Part shown: positions 1 to 11,355 of the stretch, one piece after another
Position numbering within the stretch: position 1 is the stretch's first letter
Layout of the letters: the number at the start of each line of letters is the position of its first letter
Assembly (NCBI GenBank): GCA_030867875.1
Contig: JAOWCC010000271.1
Location: 310,001 to 374,000 of the forward strand
Direction: 5' to 3'
Length of the DNA stretch: 64,000 nt
Source: Actinernus sp. WN-2022
Lineage: Eukaryota; Cnidaria; Anthozoa; Actiniaria; Actinernidae
Notes under the pieces: generated by a model
The model's input: only the letters and a program-made list of their open reading frames with translations
What the model was told of the DNA's origin: nothing
The model's database searches: none
Program-made: the position numbers and the translations under genes

Positions 1-687
1 GCATTAGAAGGCCAGGAAGGGCACAGCCGAGTGCTAAATCCCATAAACCACGAGTGTTCATTGTCTAAACCTTACTTAGAATATGGTCACATCCACGAAG
101 GAGTGAGAAATATAAATTAAGCTTTCAAAACTGATTCGTCAACATCATTAGTACCACATGATAGGGGACTAATGATGATGAATGATCGTTGGGCGCTACG
201 TTGTTTACTTGTGAATACCGCAAAATTGCTGCTAGCTGCTCAGTAGCATGCAGACTAAAGCTCTGATCAAAATAATCCATGAGTATCAGCTAGACAAGTT
301 GAGGGAGTCAAGTAATGCAGCCTTAACCGGCATCCCCAGGCTCAACAACACTAGTCGTTGAACATGGCAGTAGTCGACTTTCGACTATCGTTAAGGTTTC
401 AGTGAGGTTAGTAATAATAATGCGATTAATCAGTGGCATTTCCACGAGGTGCATCCACTGATGGACCTGACTGGGCGCAGTATTGATGAACTATACTATA
501 TCAAACATTTTTGTTTTCTTTCTCACTCCGCTATAGATAGAATTGCTTTTTTTGCATACTTTAGTAAAAAATAGTTTAATTTTTTACATTAGAAACAAAA
601 ATAAGAAAATAAAAGTGGTCTATTCTAACTGCAAACAATCATTATAATGATTGAAAAATAGCGTTTATAGAGGTAATCGACTAACTG
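1..687. other. No gene recognised
   Basis: A/T-rich non-coding sequence with no ORF, splice pattern or repeat that I can identify. Confidence 0.5.
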
Positions 688-852
688 TGCCACCCAATTC
701 AGATGTGATGTAAACACACATTACTCTGGAGAATTAACTCTTTGAAAAATAATTTTATTCAGATAGGCATGACTGCATTATGATTAGAATAAAAAAGGAA
801 AAATTCCCCAGAGTAGCATCTGTTTACATGACATGATCTGAATTGGGTGGCA
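688..852. mobile_element. MITE of about 165 bp
   Basis: Long imperfect terminal inverted repeats: TGCCACCCAATTCAGAT at the left matches ATCTGAATTGGGTGGCA at the right, and complementarity extends about 50 bp inward (TGTAAACA..., ACTCTGG...). It has no ORF. The target duplication is not clear. Confidence 0.75.
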
Positions 853-2136
853 ACCACGCTTGGCACAAATGACCCTAAAATATATCACTTTGCTATATTT
901 TCAAAAGTTTCCAACATAGAAGATTGAATTTTTGTGGGATGATGAAGACCGACGACCAAAATAAAATCCGATGATTTGATCTACCGTAGACATCTTGATG
1001 ACGTCACAGTTACGTCATGTATCCATTTATAATAGGTTTCTCGATGTTTTCAATTACCTTGAACATCAGTAAATTTTATATTTTCGATTTCCCATCATGT
1101 CGACAACAAAGAAACCGAAAACCCGAGTTCGATTGGTTAAGAGGGAGAAAAGTTATTAAATTTTGAATTTTGGCAATTTTGGCGGGAAATATTCAATACA
1201 GAACCATTTACAAAATAACTTCTTCATTCATCTTTTAGAGTTTAAAGTATTTGTTTACGACAATCTAGCAATCGAAAGAGTAAATCGGTACCCACAACCG
1301 TATGTTTTTAGAATTTTCGATTTTTGAGAGGAAATATTTTAAAATTCCCAGTGAAAAAGAGGAAACGTCATTATAACGTCATATATTTTTGAAAACGTCT
1401 TTTAAAAATAACTATTCAAGTATTTTTCGGATTTTAAAGAGGAACTGTACTTACTGTACACTGAATAGCCGCAATATGGTCTTTTTTATGTTTATTCAAT
1501 TTAGAAAGCATGACTGATGTCAGACCCATGACGTCAGAAAATGTGACGTCACAGGACACTTCAGTTCTTAATAACTCAGCAAATATTTATCGTAGAGACT
1601 TTAAAATTGCGGCAATCAAAAACACATATTTATGTTGTTATGATAACATGCTTTATTTCAAACGTATAGGTAACGCAGAATTTGACCTTAAAAGGAGTCG
1701 TTCGTTATGACTTCACACCAACGTCAATATACAAACGTGTTTGATCCTAAAGACGTTATTTCATTTTAATATTAACATACGAAAATTTCGTTAAATTTGA
1801 CAGCGAATTAAACAAGATGTGCTGGTTTATATATTTTTGGCTCGCTTTTAGTGATCGATTTTGAGGTAACTTATGCCAGGCGTGACAGCGTTAGCCGATT
1901 ACCTCTATTGTAAGGATTTATTCAGATCAGTGGAGACTTGTTCCCAGGCCCCTCACGGGCGATTTATATAACAGTCATATTTCTAAATAATAAAATGAAA
2001 AACGAACGAAAACAATCGATTCTCACTTTTTTTGCTATTATGTTCAATCTAGAGCAAAGAAAACGGCATTTTTCAAAGATCGGTTTAAAACTGATTTTTT
2101 GTCTCGTACGCTAACCGGTCTTTATTACATACATGC
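853..2136. other. Non-coding region with clustered ACGTCA motifs
   Basis: There is no convincing gene. TGACGTCA-like (CRE/ATF) octamers or half-sites recur near 1000, 1012, 1365, 1376, 1530 and 1545. The 66-codon ORF at 1510-1710 has no recognisable features. Confidence 0.4.
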
Positions 2137-3759
2137 TTTTTTTTATTATTTATTTTTTTATTTTTTATTTAAACATATTTATTCCATACAATTGCCCCAA
2201 GAGCAGAAGCTCATCTGGGAGGCTCTCGTACAACTATTGCACACATTTCAACAGAGGAAGTTGGGAGCAAAACAGAAACAACAGAAAATAAATAACATTA
2301 CATATGAACTGAAAAGCGAGATGTAGCGGAAATAAAATCTTGAACAGCAAGGAATAATTTACAATTTGAATTAAAGTCAACATTGGTACATCCACGAAGT
2401 AAAAACGTTAGCTTGTCAGATTCGTTAGAATTAGACCAGAAATTATTTAGGCACTCTGCAGCCGAGGTAAGTAAACGAGAGCGATGGGCTTCGAAACGGG
2501 GACAATATAACAGGTAATGTTTGATAGTTTCCCGCTGGTATTCACACTCACATACAGGAGAGGGTATACAATTATGGCGAAAAAGATCGTCGTTTAAGGT
2601 GCTATTTTTCAACCTAAGTCTGGTTTGCAGAACAGAAGGATACCTAGTACCAATTTCAAAGAGCTTGGGGTACTTCCCTTTTGGCAACAACCTATTAACT
2701 GAAGTTTTGAATTTAGCAAAAGAGGAAGACTTCCTTATATAGAGAGCCAGGGAATTCCATCCGGAAATAGAAGAAGGAAAAAAGGAGTTTTGAAATCTAG
2801 ATGTGGAGCAACTTATAAGTGATATGTTCTCGCTATTACGGAGTGAATAACTAGATCTGTGAGAAACTGGCGCAGGTAAGAGGGAGGAGAGATAGTCAGG
2901 AACCAAATTATTTTTAATTTTATAAAATACCGAAAGTTTATGAATATGACGTCTTGTTTTAAGTGTATCCCAGGCAAGTTCATCTAACAGGGGGACTGGC
3001 GGTTGGTTCCTCTATTAATGGCGCCCGTGACTAAACGAGCTGCATCAAATTGAATGCTCTCAAGAGCATCACTACACTTCTGGATACAACCATCCCATAA
3101 CAAATCAGCATACTCTAACAGCGGTCTAATCAAGGAAAGATACATGGTGTTAAGTGTAGATCTATTCAACAAGAACTTTAAACCCTTTAACATATTAAGC
3201 GCCTTTTCGTAGATAATATTAATATGATTATGCCAGGACAGATCACTGGATAAATTGACACCTAAATGACAATGTGAGTTGACCTCGGGTATACTAGACT
3301 GATTTAAAAAGAGGGGAGGATGATCTGGCTTGACTGTTTTAACCGAAAAAACCATGGAGCGAGATTTAGCGGCGTTCATGGTAACCATCCATTTATTAGC
3401 CCAATCAGCTATTGAAGTAAGATCAGAATTAAGTTTTGCAGCGGATACGACCGGAGAATTGACTATATCTAAAATCATAGTATCGTCTGCATATAAAAAA
3501 GCTTCAGATTGAACATTGTAAGTAATATCGTTAATATAGATGAGGAACAAGAGAGGTCCAAGCACACTACTGAGGCACGCCGGCGGATACGTTTTCCCAG
3601 TTCGAGTGGACACCTTCTATAACTACGCGTTGAGAACGACCAGAGATAACTTTCTAACCATTTAAGTAAAGGGTCTTTGATTCCAAGATACTTTAATTTA
3701 CTTATCAAACCATCATGCCACACTTTATCAAAGGCTTTGCTAATATCTAAAAAAACATA
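2137..3759 (-). mobile_element. 5'-truncated CR1/L2-like LINE (ORF2 reverse transcriptase C-terminal half), degenerate
   Basis: Reading on the minus strand, fragments in shifted frames give DISKAFDKVWHDGL, SVLGPLLFLIYINDI, LYADDTMIL (the catalytic YADD box), NRSTLNTMYLSLIRPLLEYAD and a C-terminal CPRFEAHR-type zinc knuckle region (HNCIPSPVCECEYQ...HYLLYCPRF). The element ends in an A/T-rich tail at 2137-2175 read as TTTATT repeats on the plus strand. Frameshifts near 3590 and 2950 make it a dead copy. It is the same subfamily as the degenerate LINE at 55855-61560. Confidence 0.88.
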
Positions 3760-4571
3760 CTGAGATTAGAATGGAATCTTTCATGCGAAAACCCACTTCA
3801 CAATTTTCCTTAGCCAATCAGAATCGCGAAACGAATTTTTCACACGTGCGAAAACCGTTTCGTCCAATCAGAAAACACCTGCCAAAACATATCGGGATTT
3901 TCAAACTGGACTCGAGATCAGATGCGCCACTTTCATTCACTACGAAAGTTGGAGGTTTTGACTTTTTAAAAAAATAATGTAATATTGATCGGTTTGTAAT
4001 ATTGAAATCACAAGGCTAGAGCAAAAACTTAGAGACAAAGAAGAAGCGAAATTCTACCGAAAGAACTCAACATCTATTGAGAAAATCTACCATATGAAAT
4101 CATCCTTAGTGTCAAAAGAATATACGGCGAAGATTACGAGCTTTCAATCCTTCGTGGAGTGATTTCAACTTCCATAAACCATCGACATTTGAAAAATCGT
4201 AAATATTCTGTGAGAAGAGAAAACCTGCAAGCCGTGGAGATGTCTGGAAACTCGTAAGCAAACAACTTGGAAAAAGCTTTTAAACTTTGTCTTGATTTGT
4301 TGAATAAAAGACAGTTTCATATTGATGTTGAAAACTATTTCAAGGCTGATGTCAGTTTAGAAAGTAAGATTTTCTTTCCAGTTTTATTGTACCGAGCATA
4401 AATTTTAGTCTACGTTGAGTCGGATACGAAATGCAAAACAAAAAAATTGAAAGCTACAAATGTACGTGTTCAATGACAAGACCTAAATAAAACCTGTTCA
4501 ATATTGGAGAAAAATCTCAGTATGTATATCAGATAAACAAATTACAAGATGGCAAGTGCTTTTGTATGGTA
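3760..4571. other. Non-coding region, possible inverted-end element
   Basis: ATACTGAGATT near 3759 and AATCTCAGTAT near 4515 are inverted copies about 760 bp apart, so a small element may lie between the LINE and the pogo-like element. No ORF is convincing. Confidence 0.3.
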
Positions 4572-5573
4572 CAGTATGTTGCCCTAATTCCGGCCGGTCC
4601 CAATTCCAGCCACTTTGTCTTTGAAACTCGATTATTCTCCGTAAACTATAAATAAATAACAAACGACACAATCCGATAAATTATTGATTAGTATGCTTTC
4701 GTAAACTATTCTTGTGGGCTTCCTGTCGTCTTTTTAGGCAGGAAAATCCAAGCTTTTGTAAAGGTAAGTCGAGTCTCAATTTCTCCAAGTGTGTCTTTTG
4801 ACTGCACTTTGAATTAGGTAATAAAGCAACAGAAGCGTTTTCTCGCAAAGTATACGTAGGGTATGTGAAATGTTGATTTTTGGCATAGATGACACTCTAA
4901 AGATTACCTCAGTTCTGGGAGGAAAAATTAATCTGAACGGTTTCAAATTACGGAGTGCAACTTCAATTGATTTTCGTTTGGTGTGCCTAATTCCGGCATG
5001 GCGGTATGGTTTCTAATTTTGGAGCCCATACTAAACTGTAAACAAGCGTTTTTATCGTGTTTATTGCCGTACTCTCATTACACTGAGGGTCATAGAAACA
5101 GGTGCATGGGCGTATCTGAAATTCATGATAGCCCTTCACCACCGCATTCAAAATGACAATGCGAACCATTTTGCAATATCCAAAGATGAGCGATTGAGCA
5201 GTTGTCATCGTGGGCACAGTTGTTGTAATACAGGGATCCTGATTCATATTTTTTCATCTCAAATACCTTGACAAGCAGCCACAGGAGTTTCTAGTTGAAA
5301 CAAGCCAAGAAAACATCGGCAAAACTTCAAATACGCATCTTTATTCTTATCGGCCGGAATTAGGGCAACCCTGCCGGAATTAGGGCAACCAATTTGAACA
5401 ATATTTTTTGAAATAACTTGGTTAAATCGTGAAGAAAAACGAATCAAAACTTTACCATAGGGTTAATGAAGGAATAAGCTAATCTCGTGGGAAATTTCCT
5501 GATCGATGCTTTTATTCTAAGGTAAGTTATAACGATAAATGCAAAAACCGGTCGGAATTAGGGCAACATACTG
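4572..5573. mobile_element. Non-autonomous pogo/Tc1-mariner-like element, 1002 bp
   Basis: The ends are perfect for the first 19 bases: CAGTATGTTGCCCTAATTC at the left and its inverse GAATTAGGGCAACATACTG at the right, flanked by TA duplications (4570-4571 and 5574-5575). The internal motif GCCGGAATTAGGGCAACC recurs near 5352 and 5372. CAGT-type ends with TA targets are typical of pogo/Tigger relatives. I find no transposase ORF. Confidence 0.85.
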
Positions 5574-6235
5574 TATTTACACACTTGTTTGTTTTCACAC
5601 AACTCACTCGCTCGTACCTCGCTCGTTCGTTTCGTGCGTAAATACCATACGCCAGCACTTACCATTAAGTAATATCTATATTCACTGCGTCCAGTCACCT
5701 ACGATTTAACGTCCTTACCCGAGAAGACCTAATCCATTTGCAGTTCGTGAACGAGATTGTTTCACAAGTACAGTGCACCTTCTACTCAGTTATTTTAAAA
5801 CCCCCGAGTGTTAGCAGGAACACCCAACGGTAAAACTTCATAAAAACAAACATTCTGATGTTTTTATAACAAATCAGATGTATTTAAACATATTTAAGGG
5901 AATTGTTTTTCAGCTGGCAGACGAACAGCTGTTCTGCAGCGCCAGCCAGCCTAAAGTTCATGAAGAATTTCTAAATTTCCCAGCTGAAATATTTAAGTGC
6001 AGAATTTGCCAGCAGCAAAAATATTTTTTTGAATATATTCCCAGCTGAAATATTTAAGTGCAGAATTTGCCAGCAGCAAAACATTTTTTTACATATATTC
6101 CCAGCTGAAAAATACAAGTGAAGAATATGCCAGCTAATAAAAATGCACGATATCTATTCCAATACTGGTATGATCAATTAAAAGTCAATTAAGCTATACT
6201 AACGGCCGTGAGCCACGAGTAGCAGCTGACGTTTC

Positions 6236-6345
6236 AAGCGTTTAAGCACAAGCAACATACGCAGACTCAGTGACTGATCATTAGCGGCGCTTGTTCTACT
6301 CACTGATGTGATCACCGAGTCTCCGTATGTTACTTGTGCTGATGT
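6236..6345. repeat. Imperfect hairpin inside the 2.4-kb element
   Basis: AGCACAAGCAACATACG-type sequence at 6246 is answered by CGTATGTTACTTGTGCT at 6325, giving arms of about 40 bp around a short loop. Confidence 0.55.
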
Positions 6346-7325
6346 CGCTAGTGTGAACCAGCCGGTCGTAACACTCGAAATATCAGCTGCTACTATACTT
6401 TTAGCTGATTGTATCAGTATTTATCTCCCATCAACGCAGATCAGTTGGGATTTTATGAGCATTTTCAAAAGGGCAGCCATCTCGAGTTTCATCCCTTGTA
6501 AGTTTTCTCCTTACACCATGCGCGCGCGCTATCTCTGGAGAAACAGTTAGTTGTGGTTTGAATTTTCACGATCTAGCCCCTCAAAGCAACATGGGTGCTC
6601 TGCGCTGACTTCTAGGACAGTTCCCTGTGACACTTGATATAAATTGCCCGATCGCTTGTACTCGGCCAGTGGCTAATAGCGATTGGATATAACAGAAGTT
6701 ATTTCTTAGAGGATCACGAACATTCCCCAAAGATTGCGCACGCGCATAGTTTAAGGAGAGAGAAAGGATTGAAACTCGAGAGATTGTTCCGTCGTACTGA
6801 TATATCTATATGCCTAGAGTAACAGAACGGAAGTGGAAATAGTAAATTACATAACTGTCCAGTTTTATCTGCATAACGTATCAAATGTAACAGAACTGTC
6901 AGATTGTGCAAGACTTCTTCATCCATGGATTACGATAGATACTCAGTTGGGTACTCTTTTTGACTAATAAAATATCAAATATTTGAGTCGGTAGGCCTTT
7001 TCGGACCTTTTCTTTGGGATTTTTTAGCATTTTTAAAAAGGCAGGCATATCGAGTTTCATCCCCGCAAAATATCTGGGGAAACGATTAGCTGTTAAGGGG
7101 CTAGATCACGAAAAGTTAAACGAGCAACAAGAGAACGACCTGAACAACCCACACTGCTTTCCTGGCCAGTCTTACATATGGGCTCCCTTTGGAAGGCGGC
7201 TGTACCTCAGGCCAGTGTTGCGTGAAAAATCGTCGTTAAAATTGGTCCCGAGTAACATCTCCTTAAAGCATAGCAAGAGCGTGAAGTGCGTGTAAAGCTT
7301 TGGTCAAACAGGTTCAACATGGCAC

Positions 7326-7845
7326 ATTTGTAGCCCCATATATACTCCCATATATAAGCTATACGGGTATGTGCCGCCCAACGGAGTCGTTATTTTTGAC
7401 ATTTTTGAATAGGTATCAATTTTTAGACCTCTGACTTAAAAATGCCTGGAATGCACTCTGAAACGGGGTATGATATTTATTCAGAGAAGCTAAAATGTTT
7501 CAAAGGAAGTTACATTGCAATAAATGATTCTAATTCAGTTCACACCAGCACACTTCGTTGTTGAATTAAAGTATATTTTTTTGAAGATCAGTTTGTGTGT
7601 GGTTCATTTAGAAGTTGAAGATGTTGAAGGTGTTGATCCGGCAGACTCTGTCAAGCAGCGCAACGCGTGTTACGTATTACATTCAATCCGTCTTGGGACA
7701 ATACCGGCAAACTCTAAAACGGGGTATCAAAATTAATCAAACTCTAAAACGGGGTATCAAAATTAACACGAAACTACTCTTAAACGGGGTCCACATTTGA
7801 TGACCAGGGCGGTACATACCCCTCCCCTGGGGACTTGTAGAGACC
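7326..7845. mobile_element. Possible nested inverted-repeat element
   Basis: TTGTAGCCCC...GGGTATGTGCCGCCC at 7330-7381 is roughly inverted at 7806-7842 (GGGCGGTACATACCCC...GGGGACTTGTAG). It lies within the 2.4-kb element, so it is a later insertion. It contains the ACGGGGTATCAAAATTAA repeats listed separately. Confidence 0.5.
7700..7800 (+). repeat. Short tandem repeat, unit about 31 bp
   Basis: AAACTCTAAAACGGGGTATC recurs at about 7710 and 7740 and in a diverged form at 7775. A related CTCTGAAACGGGGTATG lies at 7458. Confidence 0.7.
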
Positions 7846-8218
7846 GAAAACTGTTTTTAAATGATTTCTATATCTCAACACCTTTCAACATTTTAAACCT
7901 GTTTCAAGATCGGCTCCAACACTAAATATTGTTCCGATGTTGAAACGGTTTGTACAGGGCTTAACTGAAATATAGAACGCTATATTTTTATTTTAAGAAT
8001 AAAAACCTGAGCTAACCTGCAGAATTCGGTATTTTTATAAACCTGTGAAACAACAGGTACTTGCAGAATTTACCAGCTGACAAATATCGCTCTGTTATAT
8101 TATTATTTAGTATCAGACTGCAGAATTTGCCAGCCAAGAAATTCCAAAGTGCAGAATTTGCCAGCCGAGTGGCCCAGAAGAACAGTTATTTTGCAGAACA
8201 GTTCGTTGGGTGTTCCTG

Positions 8219-8815
8219 TGTTAGTCCGGTTGGGGTTTGAACCCGCGACATCGACATCCCGCACTGCAGACCAGAGCTTAGCTACTGAGCAACGCGTCAT
8301 CTCTCTTAGATTGACTATCATCATCAATTGTCAAAATCGCTAGAATTGATTATAATCATCATTCTATAAAGACAAACCCTAACCCGAACTACAAACCAAA
8401 CCCTAACCATCGGACGAGTTCACGGGTTCTCACTCACCTAGAGCTAGGGTTCACAGGTAAACAAGAAAGGAAGGTAAACGAGAGAAATTTTTTTTTTGAG
8501 CGCTCCTACTCGGGCTCGAACTCGTAGCCGTTTGCGTGTAGTGCTTGGTGGTACAGACGTCATGACTACTACACTAAGCGCGTCTACCGCCGTTCGGAAT
8601 TCGACAATTGTTTATCTTTATACTTGACTGGTTTTAACCTCGAGGTTAAATTGGGGATTATAATCAATTCTAGCGATTTTGACAATTGATGATAATAGTC
8701 AATCTAAGGGAGATACCGTGTTGTACTGAGCTAACTGGGAGGGACTGGAGCTTAGCTACTGACCTAAACGGGAGGGACTGGAGCTTAACCACTGAGCCAA
8801 CCGGGAGGCGGTTAG
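8219..8815 (-). mobile_element. tRNA-derived SINE copy or copies interrupted by a MITE
   Basis: On the minus strand the right part reads CCGCCTCCCGGTTGGCTCAG (two to three partial head repeats, 8725-8815). The left part (8225-8296) continues GCTCAGTAGCTAAGCTCTGG to GCGGGTTCAAACC, a pol III B-box. A separate MITE at 8299-8714 splits it. A further B-box-like CGAGTTCGAGCC lies near 8517 inside the insert. Confidence 0.65.
8299..8714. mobile_element. MITE with inverted repeats of about 60 bp, inserted in a SINE
   Basis: The left end ATCTCTCTTAGATTGACTAT continues through CAATTGTCAAAATCGCTAG. The right end (8650-8714) is its near-perfect inverse, ending CAATCTAAGGGAGAT. The interior holds a second tRNA-like segment. 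Confidence 0.75.
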
Positions 8816-9066
8816 TGTGCTTTGTTCGAGCAACTTCGGACGCGTGATTTTCTTCAGTGGAAATATTTTTTTTTAGGAGTCAAGGTTAATTGACTTAATT
8901 GTTAGTTTTCTCAAAACCAGAGTGAGACAAAAATTATTAAAGTTATGTGTTTGCTCATTTTTTGTTGTTTAAGGATTGAAAGAAACTTGATTTGTTACTG
9001 AACAAGTATTAAAAAAATGCGTTTTGTAAATTGTAATCAAAGCCACGCCATTGTCTTGTATTTGAT

Positions 9067-9210
9067 TTAAGGATGTCAAGTGGGGAGGGCTTTGAAGCAG
9101 AGAAAAAAGTGAGGTTTGAATAAAAGATGTTACTTAGAAAATACTAATTACCAAGTATTAACCCCACTATTTCCCTGTGCTTCAAGGCCCTCCCCATTTG
9201 AGAACCTTAG
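9067..9210. mobile_element. Short hairpin MITE, about 144 bp
   Basis: TTAAGGATGTCAAGTGGGGA at the left pairs with TCCCCATTTGAGAACCTTA at the right, and pairing extends about 50 bp inward with mismatches. Confidence 0.65.
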
Positions 9211-9750
9211 TTACTATGGGGTTTAGGGAGCTGAAATGGTGGCCGCTGATTGGCTGTGACCATATTCTAATGGTAACTTAGAGAATACGGACTAGAGTAA
9301 CTTTGATTGACTATACACGATTACAAATAGAAGATATGAATATCAAGTCAAACATGTTTTTAATATTTAAAAACAAATCAACGTATTGGTAGTTTAAATT
9401 TGTTGCAAAGGCAAAATTATTACCAACATTCATTTGCTTGACAAACATCGCACTGTCTCTCAAAAATACAAATATAAACCTGTGCACTAGAACTTCTAGT
9501 CTTCTTCTCTTTTCCCATCTTTATCTTTTTGTTCACTGTAGCTGCCACAATATTCCGTAATTAGTACTGTTCAAAATTATTATTTTATTCTATAAACTAC
9601 TTGGTTTTAGAAGGATTTCCAGCACCAAGAAACATCGTATCTGAACACACGTAAAAATATGATAATTTTACGTGTGTGGATATCGCCTTTCAGCCAATCG
9701 GCGGTTTCCACGTCACGCGCTTACCCTTTCTTCGAACAACCGACCATTTG
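9211..9750. other. No gene; small hairpin near 9646-9678
   Basis: ACACACGTAAAAAT pairs with ATTTTACGTGTGT around a 5-bp loop. Nothing else is recognised. Confidence 0.45.
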
Positions 9751-10037
9751 ATTGACACCCCATAGAATACGGTGACGAGGATATCAAACAGATTGACACC
9801 CCATAGAATACGGTGACGAGGATATCAAACAGATCGACACCCCATAGAATACGGTGACGAGGATATCAAACAGATTGACACCCCATAGAATACGGTGACG
9901 AGGATATCAAACAGATTGACATTCCATAGAATACGGTGACGAGGATATCAAACAGATTGACACCCCATAGAATACGGTGACGAGGATATCAAACAGATTG
10001 ACACCCCATAGAATACGGTGACGAGGATATCAAACAG
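9751..10037 (+). repeat. Minisatellite, 7 x 41 bp
   Basis: Seven units beginning ATTGACACCCCATAGAATAC and ending ATATCAAACAG, exactly 41 bp apart. Only single-base variants are seen (ATCGACA in unit 3, GACATTCC in unit 5), indicating recent amplification. Confidence 0.95.
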
Positions 10038-10370
10038 CTTCTGCTATCATTAATGATGACGTGCAGGTATGTTTTATGTAAGCATGAATAATTCATGAGG
10101 ATGCAAACCAATCCCAGCTCAGTATTCAGATCACATGCACAGTACCGTAAATCCCAATAAAATTATCAGTAATGAGTAAATTAACTTTTGATAAAGATTT
10201 CCTACTCAGCTAATAAGTATGCATAACGTTTGATAAAGATCTGTAACTCCTTTGGGACATACATGGTCATTTCAAGTTAATTACAATAACAATGGCTCGC
10301 CATTGTAAATGACCATAAAGATCGTCCGCTCATATTTTATCTACCACTTGTTTCGATTGTTTGTAATTAA

Positions 10371-10658
10371 AGGGGCTGTGTCACGGTAAGACCTTACATT
10401 CGTTTTTTCCGGGCCGGAAAGAGCTATTTCCACCGATTTTGATATGAACTGGCGAACCTCGGCCATGTGCGATGCTTAAAATGAAAGCAAATATGCAAAA
10501 ATGACTAACAAACAGCGTATATAAACAGTCTCCAGGGAAAATATTGAAAATCCTTTCAATCAAGCATTGAGGGAGGGAAGTTTAACTGTTTGTATCCAAT
10601 TAACAGCCACTAAACGAGCGATTACTCGATACATGCGCAGTAACATGACATAGCCCCT
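10371..10658. mobile_element. TTAA-flanked MITE, 288 bp
   Basis: Ends AGGGGCTGTGTCACG / CATGACATAGCCCCT are inverted, with TTAA on both sides (10367-10370 and 10659-10662). TTAA targets suggest a piggyBac- or Kolobok-type source. Confidence 0.8.
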
Positions 10659-10729
10659 TTAAGAGTATTGTTGGACTATTCTGAAAAGTTATCCCGCTCG
10701 TGATTATTGTTTTTGGAAGCGCAGAATTC

Positions 10730-10815
10730 AACGAGTGATTCAGTAGTGTAGTTGTTTAGGGAGTGGGCTAGAAATCTATGGGTTCTGGAAAAGTTGGTTC
10801 GAATCCCGTTGTAGG
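10730..10815 (+). mobile_element. tRNA-like SINE fragment
   Basis: TAGTGTAGTTGTTTAGGGAG resembles an A-box region, and GGTTCGAATCCCG at 10796 is a canonical pol III B-box. The spacing suits a tRNA-derived head. It is not an intact tRNA: I cannot fold acceptor and anticodon arms. Confidence 0.5.
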
Positions 10816-11199
10816 CAGATTTTTCTTTCGATGTCACTTCACTTGTTTACTGTTGGCATGTTAGTTTCCCAGTTATTATGGACAGGACTTAGACACTTTT
10901 AAAGTCCTAGTACTTTGAAGTGGTGCTGACAGTATTCTACGCGGGGGGTTTCAAAGTACGGCACGTGGTACAAATCCAGCCCTGGGACTGGTGGCTTCCC
11001 TCATGAATAATTCATGAGTAGTAGACTTCAGTTTCGAAACCAAGAAAGAAATATAATTTGTCATTACTAATACAACTCTTGGCATTTATATTACATGAAT
11101 GTATATTTACCCGGTGGCTTCTATCTAGAGAGTTTTGCTCGTTCTGCTATATTTTACACGTGATCGCTTTTATGTCGTGCTCCATAACCAGTACAATTA

Positions 11200-11350
11200 A
11201 GGTATAGCGATACTTACTGCACGTCATCCATTGTCATTCATGTGCCAACCAGAGATCCATTGGTTCCTGACACAAGGCGACCTTTTGAAATCATGGTTGG
11301 CACATTAGCAAAACAATTATGTTTATCAACACGAAGTATCGCTATTACAA
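11200..11350. mobile_element. Probable MITE
   Basis: TATAGCGATACTT at 11203 is inverted as AAGTATCGCTATTA at 11334. Inner segments CATGTGCCAACC (11241) and GGTTGGCACAT (11295) also pair. Confidence 0.55.
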
Positions 11351-11355
11351 ACGAT

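Larger units (their letters stand above)
5815..8218. mobile_element. 2.4-kb non-autonomous DNA transposon with subterminal CAGCTGGC/TGCAGAATTTGCCAG repeats
   Basis: Inverted ends CAGGAACACCCAACG / CGTTGGGTGTTCCTG are flanked by a 6-bp duplication TGTTAG (5809-5814 and 8219-8224). Inside the left end are three tandem copies of a unit of about 60 bp (5977-6135) containing TGCAGAATTTGCCAGC. The same motif recurs in the right end (8104, 8150). Such subterminal repeats are usual transposase-binding sites. No transposase is seen. Confidence 0.8.

Noticed and set aside
3771..3977. 68-codon ORF next to the truncated LINE
   Set aside because: It shows no similarity to LINE proteins or other families and contains repeated CCAATCAGAA words typical of non-coding repeats.
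8103..8343. ORFs on both strands near 8.1-8.3 kb
   Set aside because: They cover transposon subterminal repeats and a SINE and have no protein features.
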